A DNA stretch of 64,000 bases from assembly GCF_008039615.1 (NCBI RefSeq), contig NZ_VDUZ01000009.1:149356-213355 (forward strand), written 5' to 3'. This stretch comes from Vineibacter terrae. Lineage in GTDB: Bacteria > Pseudomonadota > Alphaproteobacteria > Reyranellales > Reyranellaceae. The notes beneath the pieces are model-generated. The model worked only from the letters and a program-made list of their open reading frames with translations. It did not search any database and was not told where the DNA came from. Position numbers and translations under genes: made by a program. Shown here piece by piece: positions 44,881 to 54,340 of this stretch (within the stretch, counting starts at the first letter, position 1; every line of letters starts with the position of its first letter).

Positions 44881-45741
44881 TCAATGCGTCATCAGGACCG
44901 GGATCGTGGTGTGGCGCAGGACGATGTTCGTCGCGCCGCCGAAGACGAGATTGCGCAGGCGCCCGTGGCTGTAGGCGCCCATGACGATCAGGCCGGCGTT
45001 CTCCTGCGCCGCCACGGCCAGCAGGCCGGCGCCGGCATTGTCGGCCGGGTCGCTGACCACCGTCGCCGGCGCGCAGGCGCGCCAGGCCAGGTGACGCACC
45101 AGGTCGTCGGCCGACTCCCGCAGCTGGCGGTCGCCGCCACCCACGAACACGACGATGCGACGCGCGCGGGCGATCAGCGACCACGCCGCCGAGACCGCAT
45201 GCGCCGCCTCGCGGGTGTCGTTCCAGGCGATGACGACCGTGTCGAACAATCCGGCCTTGCTCTCGCCGGGCACCAGCAGGACCGGTCGACCGGACTCCCA
45301 TAGCGCGCCCTGCAGGGTCTGATCCGAATCCACGGCGTACTGGCGTCCGGTGCGGGCCACCACCGTCAGGTCCGCGGTGCGGGCGCGGCGCGCGATCTCC
45401 TGCGCGACCGGGCCCTGCGCCTCGCACCATTCCGCCGTGACGCTGCCGGAAGACGGCGGCGTCGAAGCGCTCTGGATGTCGGCCGCTTCCTGCCAGGCGC
45501 GGAACTTGTCGCGCGCCGCGGCGGCGCTGGCGCGCCCGCTGGCCTCGAGCGCGTCGACGACGCCTCGTGTCATGTAACCTGGCCCCACGATGCCGCCGGC
45601 GACGGCAAGGCCGACCGGATGGCGCACATGGATGCCGACGATGTGCGAGCGGATCATGTCGGTCAGGTTGCGCGTGAGATCCAGCGCGTGCTGCTCGGCC
45701 GGATCGCCCATGATCGGGACGAGGATGACGCGGTATGCCAT
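44881..45741 (-). CDS. Universal stress protein with two UspA domains
   Basis: The 286-residue tandem UspA protein has a first domain with MAYRVILVPIMGDPAEQHALDL and VVARTG. The second domain carries the ATP-type motif GAYSHGRLRNLVFGGATNIVLRHTTIPVL (G-x2-G-x9-G-type spacing). GGAGG precedes the ATG. It is divergent from trxC, sharing a 129-base gap, so both may answer the same stress. The first domain lacks a clear ATP loop. Confidence 0.93.
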   Translation of the reverse strand: MAYRVILVPIMGDPAEQHALDLTRNLTDMIRSHIVGIHVRHPVGLAVAGGIVGPGYMTRGVVDALEASGRASAAAARDKFRAWQEAADIQSASTPPSSGSVTAEWCEAQGPVAQEIARRARTADLTVVARTGRQYAVDSDQTLQGALWESGRPVLLVPGESKAGLFDTVVIAWNDTREAAHAVSAAWSLIARARRIVVFVGGGDRQLRESADDLVRHLAWRACAPATVVSDPADNAGAGLLAVAAQENAGLIVMGAYSHGRLRNLVFGGATNIVLRHTTIPVLMTH

Positions 45742-45870
45742 GAGGCGGCCTCCGATGATGCGCCGGGTTCAAGCCCCTGTCGCACGACCTTTACAGCATC
45801 GGCCTTGATCTGGATTAAGACAAGGCAGACGCTTTTGGCTCATATCGCCTGGATATCAGGAAACGCGATC

Positions 45871-46314
45871 ATGACCGAACTGTTGCATCTCGCCTGTCCA
45901 CGCTGTCATACTGTCAACCGTGCCCGGCGGGAGAAGCTGGCCGCGGGCTTGCGCGGCAAGTGTGGAAAATGCGGCGCGCCGCTGTTCGACGGCCATCCGG
46001 TGGCGCTGGATGGCGCCAGCTTCGAGCCGCACGCCGCGCGCAGCGACATCCCGTTGCTGGTCGATTTCTGGGCACCGTGGTGCGGGCCCTGCAAGGTCAT
46101 GGCGCCGCAGTTCGAGAAGGCGGCTGGCCGTCTCGAGCCGGCGTTGCGGCTTGCCAAGGTCAATACCGAGGAGGAGCAGGGGCTGGCAGCGCGGTTCGGC
46201 ATTCAGAGCATTCCGACACTGCTCCTCCTGCGCAACGGGCAGGAGATCGCGCGCCGGTCCGGCCTCATGGATGCGGCCGGGATCGAGCAGTGGGCGGCGC
46301 AGTCACTGCGCTGA
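45871..46314 (+). CDS. trxC: Thioredoxin 2 (TrxC)
   Basis: The 147-residue cytoplasmic disulfide reductase has the N-terminal zinc-binding Cys pairs CPRC (9-12) and CGKC (31-34) that separate TrxC from TrxA. The active site WCGPC is at 70-74. The cis-proline strand is SIPTLLLLRNGQEI. TrxC is an oxidative-stress thioredoxin in Escherichia coli, under OxyR control there. It converges on the frameshifted oxidoreductase with a 25-base gap. Confidence 0.96.
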   Translation: MTELLHLACPRCHTVNRARREKLAAGLRGKCGKCGAPLFDGHPVALDGASFEPHAARSDIPLLVDFWAPWCGPCKVMAPQFEKAAGRLEPALRLAKVNTEEEQGLAARFGIQSIPTLLLLRNGQEIARRSGLMDAAGIEQWAAQSLR

Positions 46315-46339
46315 TGCGTGCGCCGGCAGCGATGCCAGC

Positions 46340-47345
46340 TCAATCGATGTCGACGACGACGTGGCCGATCTTGGTTCCGGCCTCGACGCAGGCATGGGCG
46401 TCGGCGGTGGCGGCCAGCGGGAAGCGCTGGGCGATCGCGAACTGCGCCGCCCGGGTTGTCGGCGCCGGCCAGGCCGCGGTCGGCCAGCCAGCGGCCGATG
46501 TCGCGGATCGCCTGGTCCCGCTGCGCCGGCGTGATGGTGTACATCAGCACCGGCCGGATCAGCACGTTCTTCAGGATGCTGCGGAAGAAGGGCAGCTGCG
46601 CCGCTGGCGTCTTGGAGCCGTAGTAGACCAGCACACCCTGGTCGCGCAGCATCCCGAGGTCCATGTCGAGGTTCTCGCCGAGCTCGACCTCGATGATGCG
46701 GTCGACGCCGGCGCCGCCGGTCAGCTGCGCCACGCGCGCGGCCACGTCCTCGGTCCTGTAGTTGATCACCGCGTGCGCCCCGGCCGCTGCGGCATGGGCC
46801 GCCTTTTGCGGGCCGCTCACCGTGGCGATCACCTGTGCGCCGGCCCAGCGCGCCAGCTGCACCGCGTAGTGCCCGACGACGCCGGCGCCGCCCGAGACCA
46901 GCACCGTCTCGCCGGTCGGCGGCCCGTCGGCGAACAGGCAGCGATGCGCCGTCAGCAGCGGGATGGCGAGGCAGGCGCCCTGTGCGAAGTCGAGCATCGC
47001 TGGCAGCGGGACGGCCATCTCCGCGGGCAGGGTGCAGAGCTGAGCGGCCGTGCCATTCCATCGGCCGTAGGCGGCGTTCCAGGTCCAGACGCGCTCGCCG
47101 ATCCGGCTGCGCGGCACGTCGGCGCCGACATCCACGATCTCGCCGGCCGCATCGCTGTGCGGGATCTGCCGCGGCACGCTCATCTTGCTGCGCAGTCCGG
47201 CGCGCGACTTCACGTCGGACGGGTTCACCGCCGAGGCCCGGATCCGCACCAGCACCTCGCCACGGCCCGGCACCGGGTCGGGCATCTCGCCGACCTCGAT
47301 GACCGCGAGGGCGGGGCCGTTGCGCTCATACCAGGCGGCTTTCAT
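46340..47345 (-). pseudogene. NADPH:quinone oxidoreductase family gene with a frameshift
   Basis: Translation from the ATG at 47345 gives a normal medium-chain reductase (MKAAWYERNGPALAVIEVGE, loop VLVSGGAGVVGHYAVQLARW) to about residue 295, then turns into Arg-rich nonsense. One frame over, the sequence continues as the expected family end (AQFAIAQRFPLAATADAHACVEAGTKIGHVVVDID) to a stop at 46340. The reading frame shifts by one base around 46450-46465, in a GC-rich run (CCCGGGCGGCGC). A real mutation or a sequencing error are both possible. GGAG precedes the start by 7 bases. Confidence 0.85.
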
Positions 47346-47515
47346 CGACATGCTCCATGGCAAGGCGGCCTCTCGTTGCGCGCGATGTTGCCGGATCGGT
47401 CCGGGCATCGGGAAGAGGAATAAACGCCGATGAGCCTTGCGCCGGCAGGCATGGACATGGCCGGCGCCGGTGCGCGATGTAGCGGCATGCTTCAGGGACC
47501 CAGACGGAGAGGCGG

Positions 47516-48679
47516 ATGACGATCAAAGGCAAGGCGTATATCGCCGGGATCTACGAGCACCCGACACGCAAGGCCGACGGCATCTCGCTGGCCCAGATCC
47601 ATGCCGACGTGGCACGCGGCGCGCTGGCCGATGCCGGGCTCAGCCGCGACGACGTCGACGGCTATTTCTGCGCCGGCGACGCGCCAGGCCTGGGGCCGAT
47701 GTCGATGGTCGAGTATCTCGGGCTGAAGCCGCGCCATGTCGACTCCACCGAGACCGGCGGCTCGTCCTATGTCATCCATGCCGCGCACGCCGCCGAGGCG
47801 ATCGCGGCCGGCAAGTGCAAGGTGGCGCTCGTGACCCTGGCGGGCAAGCCGCGCAGCGGCGGCGCCCCGCCGGGCGGCGGCCGCAAGCCTGTCGACTCGC
47901 CGGACTTTGCCTTCGAGGCGCCCTTCAAGCCCACGGTGCTGAACCTCTATGCCATCTGCGCCCGGCGCCACATGCACGAGTTCGGCACCACGGCCGAGCA
48001 GCTGGCCTGGGTCAAGGTGGCGGCCTCGCAGCACGCCCAGCACAACCCGCACGCCATGCTGCGCGACGTGGTGACCGTCGAGCAGGTCGTGAGCTCGCCG
48101 ATCGTCGCCGACCCGCTGCACCGTCTGGATTGCTGCGTGATCTCCGACGGCGGCGGTGCCCTGGTGATCGTGGCGCCCGAGATCGCCGCGACGCTGAAGC
48201 GGCCAAAGGTGCGCATCATCGGCGCTGGCGAGGCGATGAAGAACGTCAATGGCGGCCTGGTCGACATCACCTATTCCGGCGCCGTGTGGTCGGGCCCGGC
48301 CGCCTTCGCCGAGGCGGGCGTGAAGCCGGCCGACATCAAGTACGTCTCGATCTACGACAGCTTCACCATCACGGTGCTGATGACCCTCGAGGATCTTGGC
48401 TTCTGCGAGAAAGGCAAGGGCGGGCGCTTCGTCGCCGACGGCAACCTGATCTCCGGCGTCGGCAAGCTGCCGTTCAACACCGACGGCGGCGGGCTGTGCA
48501 ACAACCACCCCGGCAACCGCGGCGGCATGACCAAGGTCATCGAGGCGGTGCGCCAGCTGCGCGGCGAGGCGCATCCGGCGGTGCAGGTGAAGAACTGCGA
48601 TCTGGCGCTGGCCCACGGCACCGGCGGCTTTCTCGGCACCCGGCACGGCAGCGCCACCCTGATCATGGAAAGGGCCTGA
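47516..48679 (+). CDS. Thiolase-fold protein (lipid-transfer/Ltp2 type), no nucleophilic Cys
   Basis: The 387-residue protein has a thiolase fold, but where thiolases carry the nucleophilic Cys it reads DSTETGGSSYVIHAA. The C-terminal residues also differ (NNHPGNRGG and LAHGTGG). SIYDSFTITVLMTLEDLGFC recalls the Tyr-containing segment of Ltp2 aldolases, which cleave steroid side-chain CoA thioesters with a DUF35 partner. The partner gene follows 3 bases downstream. A retro-aldol role is thus more likely than thiolysis; the substrate is unknown. A GAGAGGCGG ribosome site precedes the ATG. Confidence 0.88.
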   Translation: MTIKGKAYIAGIYEHPTRKADGISLAQIHADVARGALADAGLSRDDVDGYFCAGDAPGLGPMSMVEYLGLKPRHVDSTETGGSSYVIHAAHAAEAIAAGKCKVALVTLAGKPRSGGAPPGGGRKPVDSPDFAFEAPFKPTVLNLYAICARRHMHEFGTTAEQLAWVKVAASQHAQHNPHAMLRDVVTVEQVVSSPIVADPLHRLDCCVISDGGGALVIVAPEIAATLKRPKVRIIGAGEAMKNVNGGLVDITYSGAVWSGPAAFAEAGVKPADIKYVSIYDSFTITVLMTLEDLGFCEKGKGGRFVADGNLISGVGKLPFNTDGGGLCNNHPGNRGGMTKVIEAVRQLRGEAHPAVQVKNCDLALAHGTGGFLGTRHGSATLIMERA

Positions 48680-48682
48680 GCC

Positions 48683-49066
48683 ATGGCCGACAAGAAGACC
48701 GGCACCCCCGTCGCCGACATCGCCTTGCAGCCCTACTGGGACGCCGCCGCGCGCGGCAAGCTGCTGATCAAGCACTGCCAGGCCTGCGGCCGCAATCACT
48801 ACTACCCACGGCCGCTCTGCCCGCATTGCTTCAGCGACAAGACCGAATGGCTCGAGACCAGCGGCGAGGGCACGATCTACTCCTGGAGCGTCGAACGGCG
48901 CGCCAGCCCGCCGTACTCGATCGCCTACGTCACGCTGCCCGAAGGCGTGAGCCTGCTGACCAGCATCGTCGATTGCGACTTCGACAACCTGTCGGTCGGC
49001 CAGAAGGTGACGCTCGCCTTCGAGCAGCGTGACGGGCAGCCGACACCGGTATTCCGCCCGGTGTAG
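48683..49066 (+). CDS. DUF35 OB-fold protein with zinc ribbon, partner of the thiolase-fold protein
   Basis: The 127-residue protein has an N-terminal rubredoxin-like zinc ribbon (HCQACGRNHYYPRPLCPHC, two CxxC pairs) and an OB fold (TSGEGTIYSWSVERRA to VGQKVTLAFEQRD). DUF35 proteins bind acyl-CoA and pair with thiolase-fold enzymes such as Ltp2. The coding order and 3-base gap to the upstream gene support a heteromeric complex. Confidence 0.93.
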   Translation: MADKKTGTPVADIALQPYWDAAARGKLLIKHCQACGRNHYYPRPLCPHCFSDKTEWLETSGEGTIYSWSVERRASPPYSIAYVTLPEGVSLLTSIVDCDFDNLSVGQKVTLAFEQRDGQPTPVFRPV

Positions 49067-49088
49067 GGCGCGCCGGCTACCGCATAAG

Positions 49089-49177
49089 CTGTCATCCCGG
49101 GCGCAGCGAGGGATCTCCTGCGGAAGACGCACCATGCGCCATTCGCGGGAGATCCCTCGCTGCGCTCGGGGTGACAG
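49089..49177. repeat. Dispersed inverted repeat
   Basis: Arms 49089-49122 and 49144-49177 are near-exact complements around a 21-base loop. It sits between the DUF35 gene and the convergent ThDP-enzyme gene. Confidence 0.88.
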
Positions 49178-49194
49178 TGCCGTACCTTGCCCGC

Positions 49195-50844
49195 TCAGCG
49201 GGCCTCGGGCGCCGTCACGTTGGCCTTCAGCTCGTCGACCAGGACGCGGGTGTTTTCCGAGTAGTCGACGGGAACGCTGACCAGGCCCACGCCGCCGGCC
49301 TTGAAGGCCGCTTCAAGCGTCGGGACCAGCCCGTCGGCGTGCTGCACATGCCAGCCGCTGGCGCCGTACGCCGCGGCGTACTTGACGAAATCCGGATTGC
49401 CGTATGTCAGGCCCCAGTCGGGGAAGCGGTCGACAGCCTGCTTCCAGCGGATCATGCCGTAGGCATTGTCGACGAGGACCAGGACGACGAGGTTGAGCCG
49501 CAGCCGAACGGCGGTCTCGAGCTCCTGCGAGTTCATCATGAAGCCGCCATCGCCGCAGACGGCCAGCACGCGCCGGTTCGGGTGCAGCATCGACGCCATC
49601 ATGGCCGAAGGCAGGCCGGCGCCCATCGTCGCCAGCGCATTGTCCAGCAGCAGTGTGTTGGCGACCGTGGTGCGGTAGTTGCGTGCGAACCAGATCTTGT
49701 ACATGCCGTTGTCGAGCGCCACGATCCCGTCGGCGGGCATGACGGCACGCACGTCATGCACGATGCGCTGTGGCGTCAGCGGAAAGCGCGCCTCCGTCGC
49801 GCGCTCGGCGATCCGTGCGAGGATGCCGTCACGCAGGGGCAGCAGCGCCGAGGCGCGCGGCAGCTTGCCGTCCAGCCGGTCGGCGAGCAGTGCAAGGCTA
49901 GACCCGACATCGCCGACAACCTCGGCATGCGGGAAGAAGACCTGCTCCACGGTCGCCGGCGTGTAGCCGACATGGATGACCTTGGGGCCGCGCGGCCCCA
50001 TGATGAACGGCGGCTTCTCGATGGTGTCGTGACCGATCGCGACGATCAGGTCGGCCCGGTCGATGGCGGCGTGGAGATGGTCGCGTTCCGACAGCGCCGC
50101 CGTTCCCATGTAGAGGTTCGAGCCACCTGCGACCGAGCCCTTGCCCATCTGGGTGTTGAAGAAGGGAATGCGCGCGCGCTGCACGAACGCCGACAGCGCG
50201 TCGGCCAGGCGCGGTCGGCTGGCTGCCGCGCCGAGCATGATCAGCGGCCGTTGGGCGGCGCCGATGAGCGCGGCCGCGCGATCGAGGGCCGCCGGATCCG
50301 CGACCGGTATCTCGATCGGATGCGGCGGCACGAGGGCGGCATCGGCTTCCTCGCCGGCGACGTCCTCCGGCAGCTCCAGATGCGCCGGTCCCGGCCGTTC
50401 CTCCTGGGCGGTGCGGAAGGCGTCGCGCACGAGCGTCGGAATCGTCCCGGCGCTCACGATCTGGCGCGCGGACTTGGTGAGCGGCTTCATCGTGGCGACG
50501 ATGTCGACGATCTGGAATCGCGCCTGGCGCGCCGTTCGGATTGCCTTCTGCCCGGTGATCAGCACCATCGGCATCGCGCCGAGATGGGCGTAGGCGGCGC
50601 CTGTCGCAAGGTTGAGCGCGCCGGGCCCGAGCGTGCTGATGCAGACGCCCGGCCGCCCCGTGAGGCGCCCGTAGGTCGCCGCCATGAACGCCGCCGCCTG
50701 CTCGTGCCGCGTCAGGACCAGCTGGATCCGTGACTGGCGCAGCGATTCGACGACGTCGAGGTTCTCCTCACCTGGAACGCCGAAGATCCGTTCGACGCCC
50801 TCATTCTCCAGCGCGCTGACCAGCAGGTCCGATCCCTTCGGCAT
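49195..50844 (-). CDS. Acetolactate synthase-like ThDP enzyme, large-subunit type
   Basis: The 549-residue ThDP-dependent enzyme has the catalytic Glu in LTRHEQAAAFMA, the central FAD/ADP-like domain and the ThDP motif VCGDGGFMMNSQELETAV...DN. No regulatory small subunit gene is near, so a biosynthetic role is doubtful and a catabolic decarboxylase or ligase is more likely. I prefer the ATG at 50844, with GGAG 7 bases before it, over the longer frame. The nitronate monooxygenase gene lies 27 bases upstream on the same strand. Confidence 0.87.
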   Translation of the reverse strand: MPKGSDLLVSALENEGVERIFGVPGEENLDVVESLRQSRIQLVLTRHEQAAAFMAATYGRLTGRPGVCISTLGPGALNLATGAAYAHLGAMPMVLITGQKAIRTARQARFQIVDIVATMKPLTKSARQIVSAGTIPTLVRDAFRTAQEERPGPAHLELPEDVAGEEADAALVPPHPIEIPVADPAALDRAAALIGAAQRPLIMLGAAASRPRLADALSAFVQRARIPFFNTQMGKGSVAGGSNLYMGTAALSERDHLHAAIDRADLIVAIGHDTIEKPPFIMGPRGPKVIHVGYTPATVEQVFFPHAEVVGDVGSSLALLADRLDGKLPRASALLPLRDGILARIAERATEARFPLTPQRIVHDVRAVMPADGIVALDNGMYKIWFARNYRTTVANTLLLDNALATMGAGLPSAMMASMLHPNRRVLAVCGDGGFMMNSQELETAVRLRLNLVVLVLVDNAYGMIRWKQAVDRFPDWGLTYGNPDFVKYAAAYGASGWHVQHADGLVPTLEAAFKAGGVGLVSVPVDYSENTRVLVDELKANVTAPEAR

Positions 50845-50871
50845 GGCTTCGCTCCGCAAACGTCTGCGGCG

Positions 50872-51942
50872 TCATGATAGTATGGCGCGAGCCTCATCCC
50901 ACAGCTTCTGCACCAGCGCCGCCGCCGGCTCGGCCCTGGCCAGCGCCGCTGACTGTCCGGCCCACGCCTGCATGCGCTGCAGGTCGCCCTCCTTCTGGCC
51001 CGCGACGCGCATCGCACCGGTCAGCCCGCGCTGGATCGGATAGGGGGCCGGCGCCGGCGCGCCGTCGGCCAGCGCCGCCCGCACATAGGTCGTGGCGATG
51101 GCGCGGCCGGCGCGGCCGCTGAAGACACGGCTCACCACCGTGTCCTCGGGCGCGGTGCGCGCCAGGGCATCGGCCCAGGCCGGATGGATCTTGGCTTCGG
51201 GGCAGCGCAGGAAGCCGGTGCCGATCTGCGCGGCGCTGGCGCCCAACGCCAGCGCCGCGGCGATGCCGCGCCCGTCGGCGATGCCGCCGGTCGCGACCAC
51301 CGGCACCTGCACCGCGTCGACGACCGCCGGCAGCAAGGCGAACAGTCCCACCTGGCGGCGCTCGGCATCCGCCGCCTCGAAGGCGCCGCGATGCCCGCCG
51401 GCTTCCGCTCCCTGGGCGACGATCACATCGGCGCCGGCCGCTGCCGCGGCACGAGCCTCGGCCACCGTCGTTGCGGTGGCGAACCAGGCGATGCCGCGCG
51501 CCTTGAGCTGCGCCACGAACGGTGGCGGATAGAGGCCCATGATAGACGACACGATGCGCGGGCCCGCCGCCAGCATCGCATCGCACTGGGCGGCGAAGTC
51601 GGGCAGCGTCACCTCGGCCGCTTCAGGCGGCACCGCCGGTCCCCACTGCTCGAGGAAGGCCCGCACGCGGGCCTCGTGATCGGGATCGCGCCTGGGTGCC
51701 GGATCCGGGATCCAGGTGTTGAGCTGGAAGGCGCCGTTGCTGCCGGCGCGCACCTGGTTCGCCCAGGCCATGATCTCGTCGGGCTGCATCAGCAGCATGC
51801 CGCCGGCGCCGAGCCCGCCGGCACTGGCGACCGCGATCGACAATGCTGGCGGGCAGGCCCCTGCCATCGGCGCCAGCAGGATCGGCACGCGCAGGCCGAA
51901 GCGGCTGCAGAAAGACTCGGCCCGGCTGATGATCGCACGCAT
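50872..51942 (-). CDS. Nitronate monooxygenase (2-nitropropane dioxygenase family)
   Basis: The 356-residue FMN-dependent barrel enzyme has ILLAPMAGACPPALSIAVASAGGLGAGGM at the start, VIVAQGAEAGGHRGAF (FMN phosphate region) and VPVVATGGIADGRGIAAALALGASAAQIGTGFL. It would oxidise alkyl nitronates to carbonyl and nitrite, and family members also act as enoyl reductases. The ATG at 51942 follows AGGAG by 7 bases; the longer frame to 52002 lacks this. It sits between two ThDP-enzyme genes on one strand, so a shared pathway is possible. Confidence 0.9.
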   Translation of the reverse strand: MRAIISRAESFCSRFGLRVPILLAPMAGACPPALSIAVASAGGLGAGGMLLMQPDEIMAWANQVRAGSNGAFQLNTWIPDPAPRRDPDHEARVRAFLEQWGPAVPPEAAEVTLPDFAAQCDAMLAAGPRIVSSIMGLYPPPFVAQLKARGIAWFATATTVAEARAAAAAGADVIVAQGAEAGGHRGAFEAADAERRQVGLFALLPAVVDAVQVPVVATGGIADGRGIAAALALGASAAQIGTGFLRCPEAKIHPAWADALARTAPEDTVVSRVFSGRAGRAIATTYVRAALADGAPAPAPYPIQRGLTGAMRVAGQKEGDLQRMQAWAGQSAALARAEPAAALVQKLWDEARAILS

Positions 51943-52040
51943 GACGGCTCTCCTGGTTCGATGCACCCATGCCGTTGTTCGTGGCGCGCTGGCGCGACTC
52001 AAGCGAAAGTTTGAGATAGCCGTGATCTGCGCCGGTGATA

Positions 52041-53660
52041 TCAGCGCCGCCGGGGCTGGTGGAACTCGTAGGGCGGATAATCCTTGGTGATGTCGGACAC
52101 CACCTCGATCAGCGCCGGCCCGTCGCCGGCGAGCGCCTCGCGCAGCGCGCCGCGCAGGGCATCGGCGGTCTCCACCCGCCAGGCGGCGACGCCGAACGCG
52201 CGCGCATAGGCAAGGAAGTCGGGGTTGGTCAGCTCGGCGCCGGCATGGCGCCCGTCGTACAGCCGCTGCTGGTCGCGCAGCACGTTGCCGTACGCGGCGT
52301 TGTTCACCACCACCGTCACCAGGTTGATGCCGAACTGCACCGCCGTCGCCAGGTCGGAGCCGCCGAACAGGAAGCCGCCATCGCCGGTGATCGACACTAC
52401 CGGCCGGTCGGGGTTGGCCACCTTCACGCCCAGCGCCGTCGGGAAGCCGTAGCCCAGCGTGCCGGAGAAGCCTGACGTGATCAGGGTGCGCGGCCGATGG
52501 ACCGGATAGCCGTACCAGGCGATATAGGCCACCTGCGTCACCTCATCGACCACGATGCCGTCGTCCGGCAGCACGTCGCGGATGGCCTCGACAAACGAAT
52601 ATTGCGGCTGCGCCTTCTCGATCGCGGCGAGCGCCGCCGCCTTGGCTGCCGCCACGGCATCTCGCCACGCGGCGTTCTCGCGGCGTGTCACGGCCGCTGT
52701 CAGGGCGCGGGCGCCGTCGGCCGCATCGGCCACGATCGCGACATCCACGGCCAGCCGGCGATGCTCGGCCGGATCGATGTCGATGCGCGCCAGCTTCAGC
52801 CCGGCGGGGGCCGGCGTCCAGCGCGCAGTGGGTACATCCAGGCGCGTGCCGATGCCGATCAGCAGGTCGGTCTTGTCCCAGAGCTGAAAGCCGCCGACCG
52901 TGTTCAGCGACAGCTCGTGGCGCGAGTCCACGACGCCCTTGCCGGCGCGGAACGAGACCACCGGCGCGCCGATCTTTTCCGCCAGGGCCAGGATCTCCGG
53001 TCCGGCCTCGGCGGCGCCGCCGCCGACCCAGATCATCGGTGCCTTGGCGCCGTCCACCAATTTGGCCAGGGCGGTGATCTTCTGCGCATCGGGCACCGGG
53101 TTGGCGCGCCGGCCCAGCGTCTCGACCGGGTCGACATCGGCGCTGGCCGAGAACATGTCCCACGGCATCTCGACGGCGACCGGCCCAGGCCGGCCGGAGA
53201 CCATGGCCTGGAAGGCGCGCGCCATCACTTGCGGCGCGTCGGTGGGATGCTCGATGCGTTCGGCGAACTTCAGCAGCGTCTTCAGCGTGGCGAGCTGGTC
53301 CGGCATCTCGTGCAGCTGGCCGCGCCCGCGGCCGATCATGGCGCTGGGCACCTGTCCGGTGATGCACATCACCGGCGCGTTCATGCCCCAGGCGGTGGTG
53401 AGCGCGCCCATGGTGTTCATCACGCCCGGTCCCGGCACCACGGTGAACGCCGATGGCCTGCCGGTCGACTGGGCGTAGCCCAGCGCCATGTAGGCGGTGG
53501 TCTGCTCGTGCCGCGCGTTGATCACGCGCAGGCGGTTGGCGTTGCGCGCGAAGGCGTCGAACAGGCCGTACATCTGCACGCCGGGCAGGCCGAAGATCGT
53601 ATCGATCCCATGGCGCAGCAATGAATCGACAATGGCGTCGCCGCCGGTCATGCGGGGCAT
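52041..53660 (-). CDS. ThDP-dependent enzyme (acetolactate synthase/decarboxylase family), second copy
   Basis: The 539-residue ThDP enzyme has the catalytic Glu in NARHEQTTAYMALGYA and the ThDP motif SITGDGGFLFGGSDLATAVQFGINLVTVVVNNAAYG. It differs from the 49195 protein in the active-site loop (FGLPGVQMYGLFDAF). It is in the broad group of decarboxylases and carboligases acting on 2-oxo acids; the substrate is unknown. AGGATACAAG precedes the ATG. It is divergent from the VOC gene. Confidence 0.87.
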   Translation of the reverse strand: MPRMTGGDAIVDSLLRHGIDTIFGLPGVQMYGLFDAFARNANRLRVINARHEQTTAYMALGYAQSTGRPSAFTVVPGPGVMNTMGALTTAWGMNAPVMCITGQVPSAMIGRGRGQLHEMPDQLATLKTLLKFAERIEHPTDAPQVMARAFQAMVSGRPGPVAVEMPWDMFSASADVDPVETLGRRANPVPDAQKITALAKLVDGAKAPMIWVGGGAAEAGPEILALAEKIGAPVVSFRAGKGVVDSRHELSLNTVGGFQLWDKTDLLIGIGTRLDVPTARWTPAPAGLKLARIDIDPAEHRRLAVDVAIVADAADGARALTAAVTRRENAAWRDAVAAAKAAALAAIEKAQPQYSFVEAIRDVLPDDGIVVDEVTQVAYIAWYGYPVHRPRTLITSGFSGTLGYGFPTALGVKVANPDRPVVSITGDGGFLFGGSDLATAVQFGINLVTVVVNNAAYGNVLRDQQRLYDGRHAGAELTNPDFLAYARAFGVAAWRVETADALRGALREALAGDGPALIEVVSDITKDYPPYEFHQPRRR

Positions 53661-53797
53661 CTTGTATCCTGCTGTTCGTTGCGTCCGGTCGATCTTGGCA
53701 CGGCGGCCTCCCGCAGGGCTATCGGCAGATGTGCATGTTGCCGGCGTGCCGGCGCAGGGCTACCGTTCATGCATCGACTGTCCAGGGAGGTGGCGCC

Positions 53798-54340
53798 ATG
53801 AAGACGCCGACGAAGCTCGCGCACATCGTGCTGCAGACCAATCAGCCGGCCGCCCTGCGCGACTGGTATTGCCAGGTGCTGGGCGCCACGGTGGTGCACG
53901 AGAACGACTTCATCTGCTTCATCAGCTACGATGACGAGCATCACCGGCTGGCCTTCATCAATCCGGGCGCCTTGGCGGCGCGCCAGCCGGGGCAGGGCGG
54001 CGACATCCGCGCCGGCGCCGAGGCCGGCCTGCACCACATGGCCTTCACCTTCGCCAGCCTGGGCGATCTGCTCGACACCTTCAGCCGCCTGAAGGAGGTC
54101 GGCATCCGGCCGTTCTGGTGCATCAACCACGGGCCGACCACGTCGATGTACTTCCGCGACCCCGACAACAACCAGGTCGAGCTGCAGATCGACAACTTCG
54201 ATGACGTGGTCGACGGCAAGGCCTACATGCAGTCCGAGGCCTTTGCCAAGAACCCGATCGGCGTCGAGTTCGACCCCGACGCGCTGGTCGCGCGCTTCCG
54301 CGGCGGCGCCCCCGTCGAGGAACTGGTCCGCCTCGCCTGA
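53798..54340 (+). CDS. VOC-family (glyoxalase/extradiol dioxygenase-like) protein
   Basis: The 180-residue protein has paired betaalphabetabetabeta units. Likely metal ligands are His in KLAHIVLQTNQ, His in GLHHMAFTF and Glu in NQVELQID, the H-H-E set of class I extradiol dioxygenases. The length is shorter than the usual two-module BphC type (about 290), so it may be an epimerase, isomerase or single-module dioxygenase. GGGAGG precedes the ATG. No partner is evident beyond the divergent ThDP gene. Confidence 0.9.
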   Translation: MKTPTKLAHIVLQTNQPAALRDWYCQVLGATVVHENDFICFISYDDEHHRLAFINPGALAARQPGQGGDIRAGAEAGLHHMAFTFASLGDLLDTFSRLKEVGIRPFWCINHGPTTSMYFRDPDNNQVELQIDNFDDVVDGKAYMQSEAFAKNPIGVEFDPDALVARFRGGAPVEELVRLA

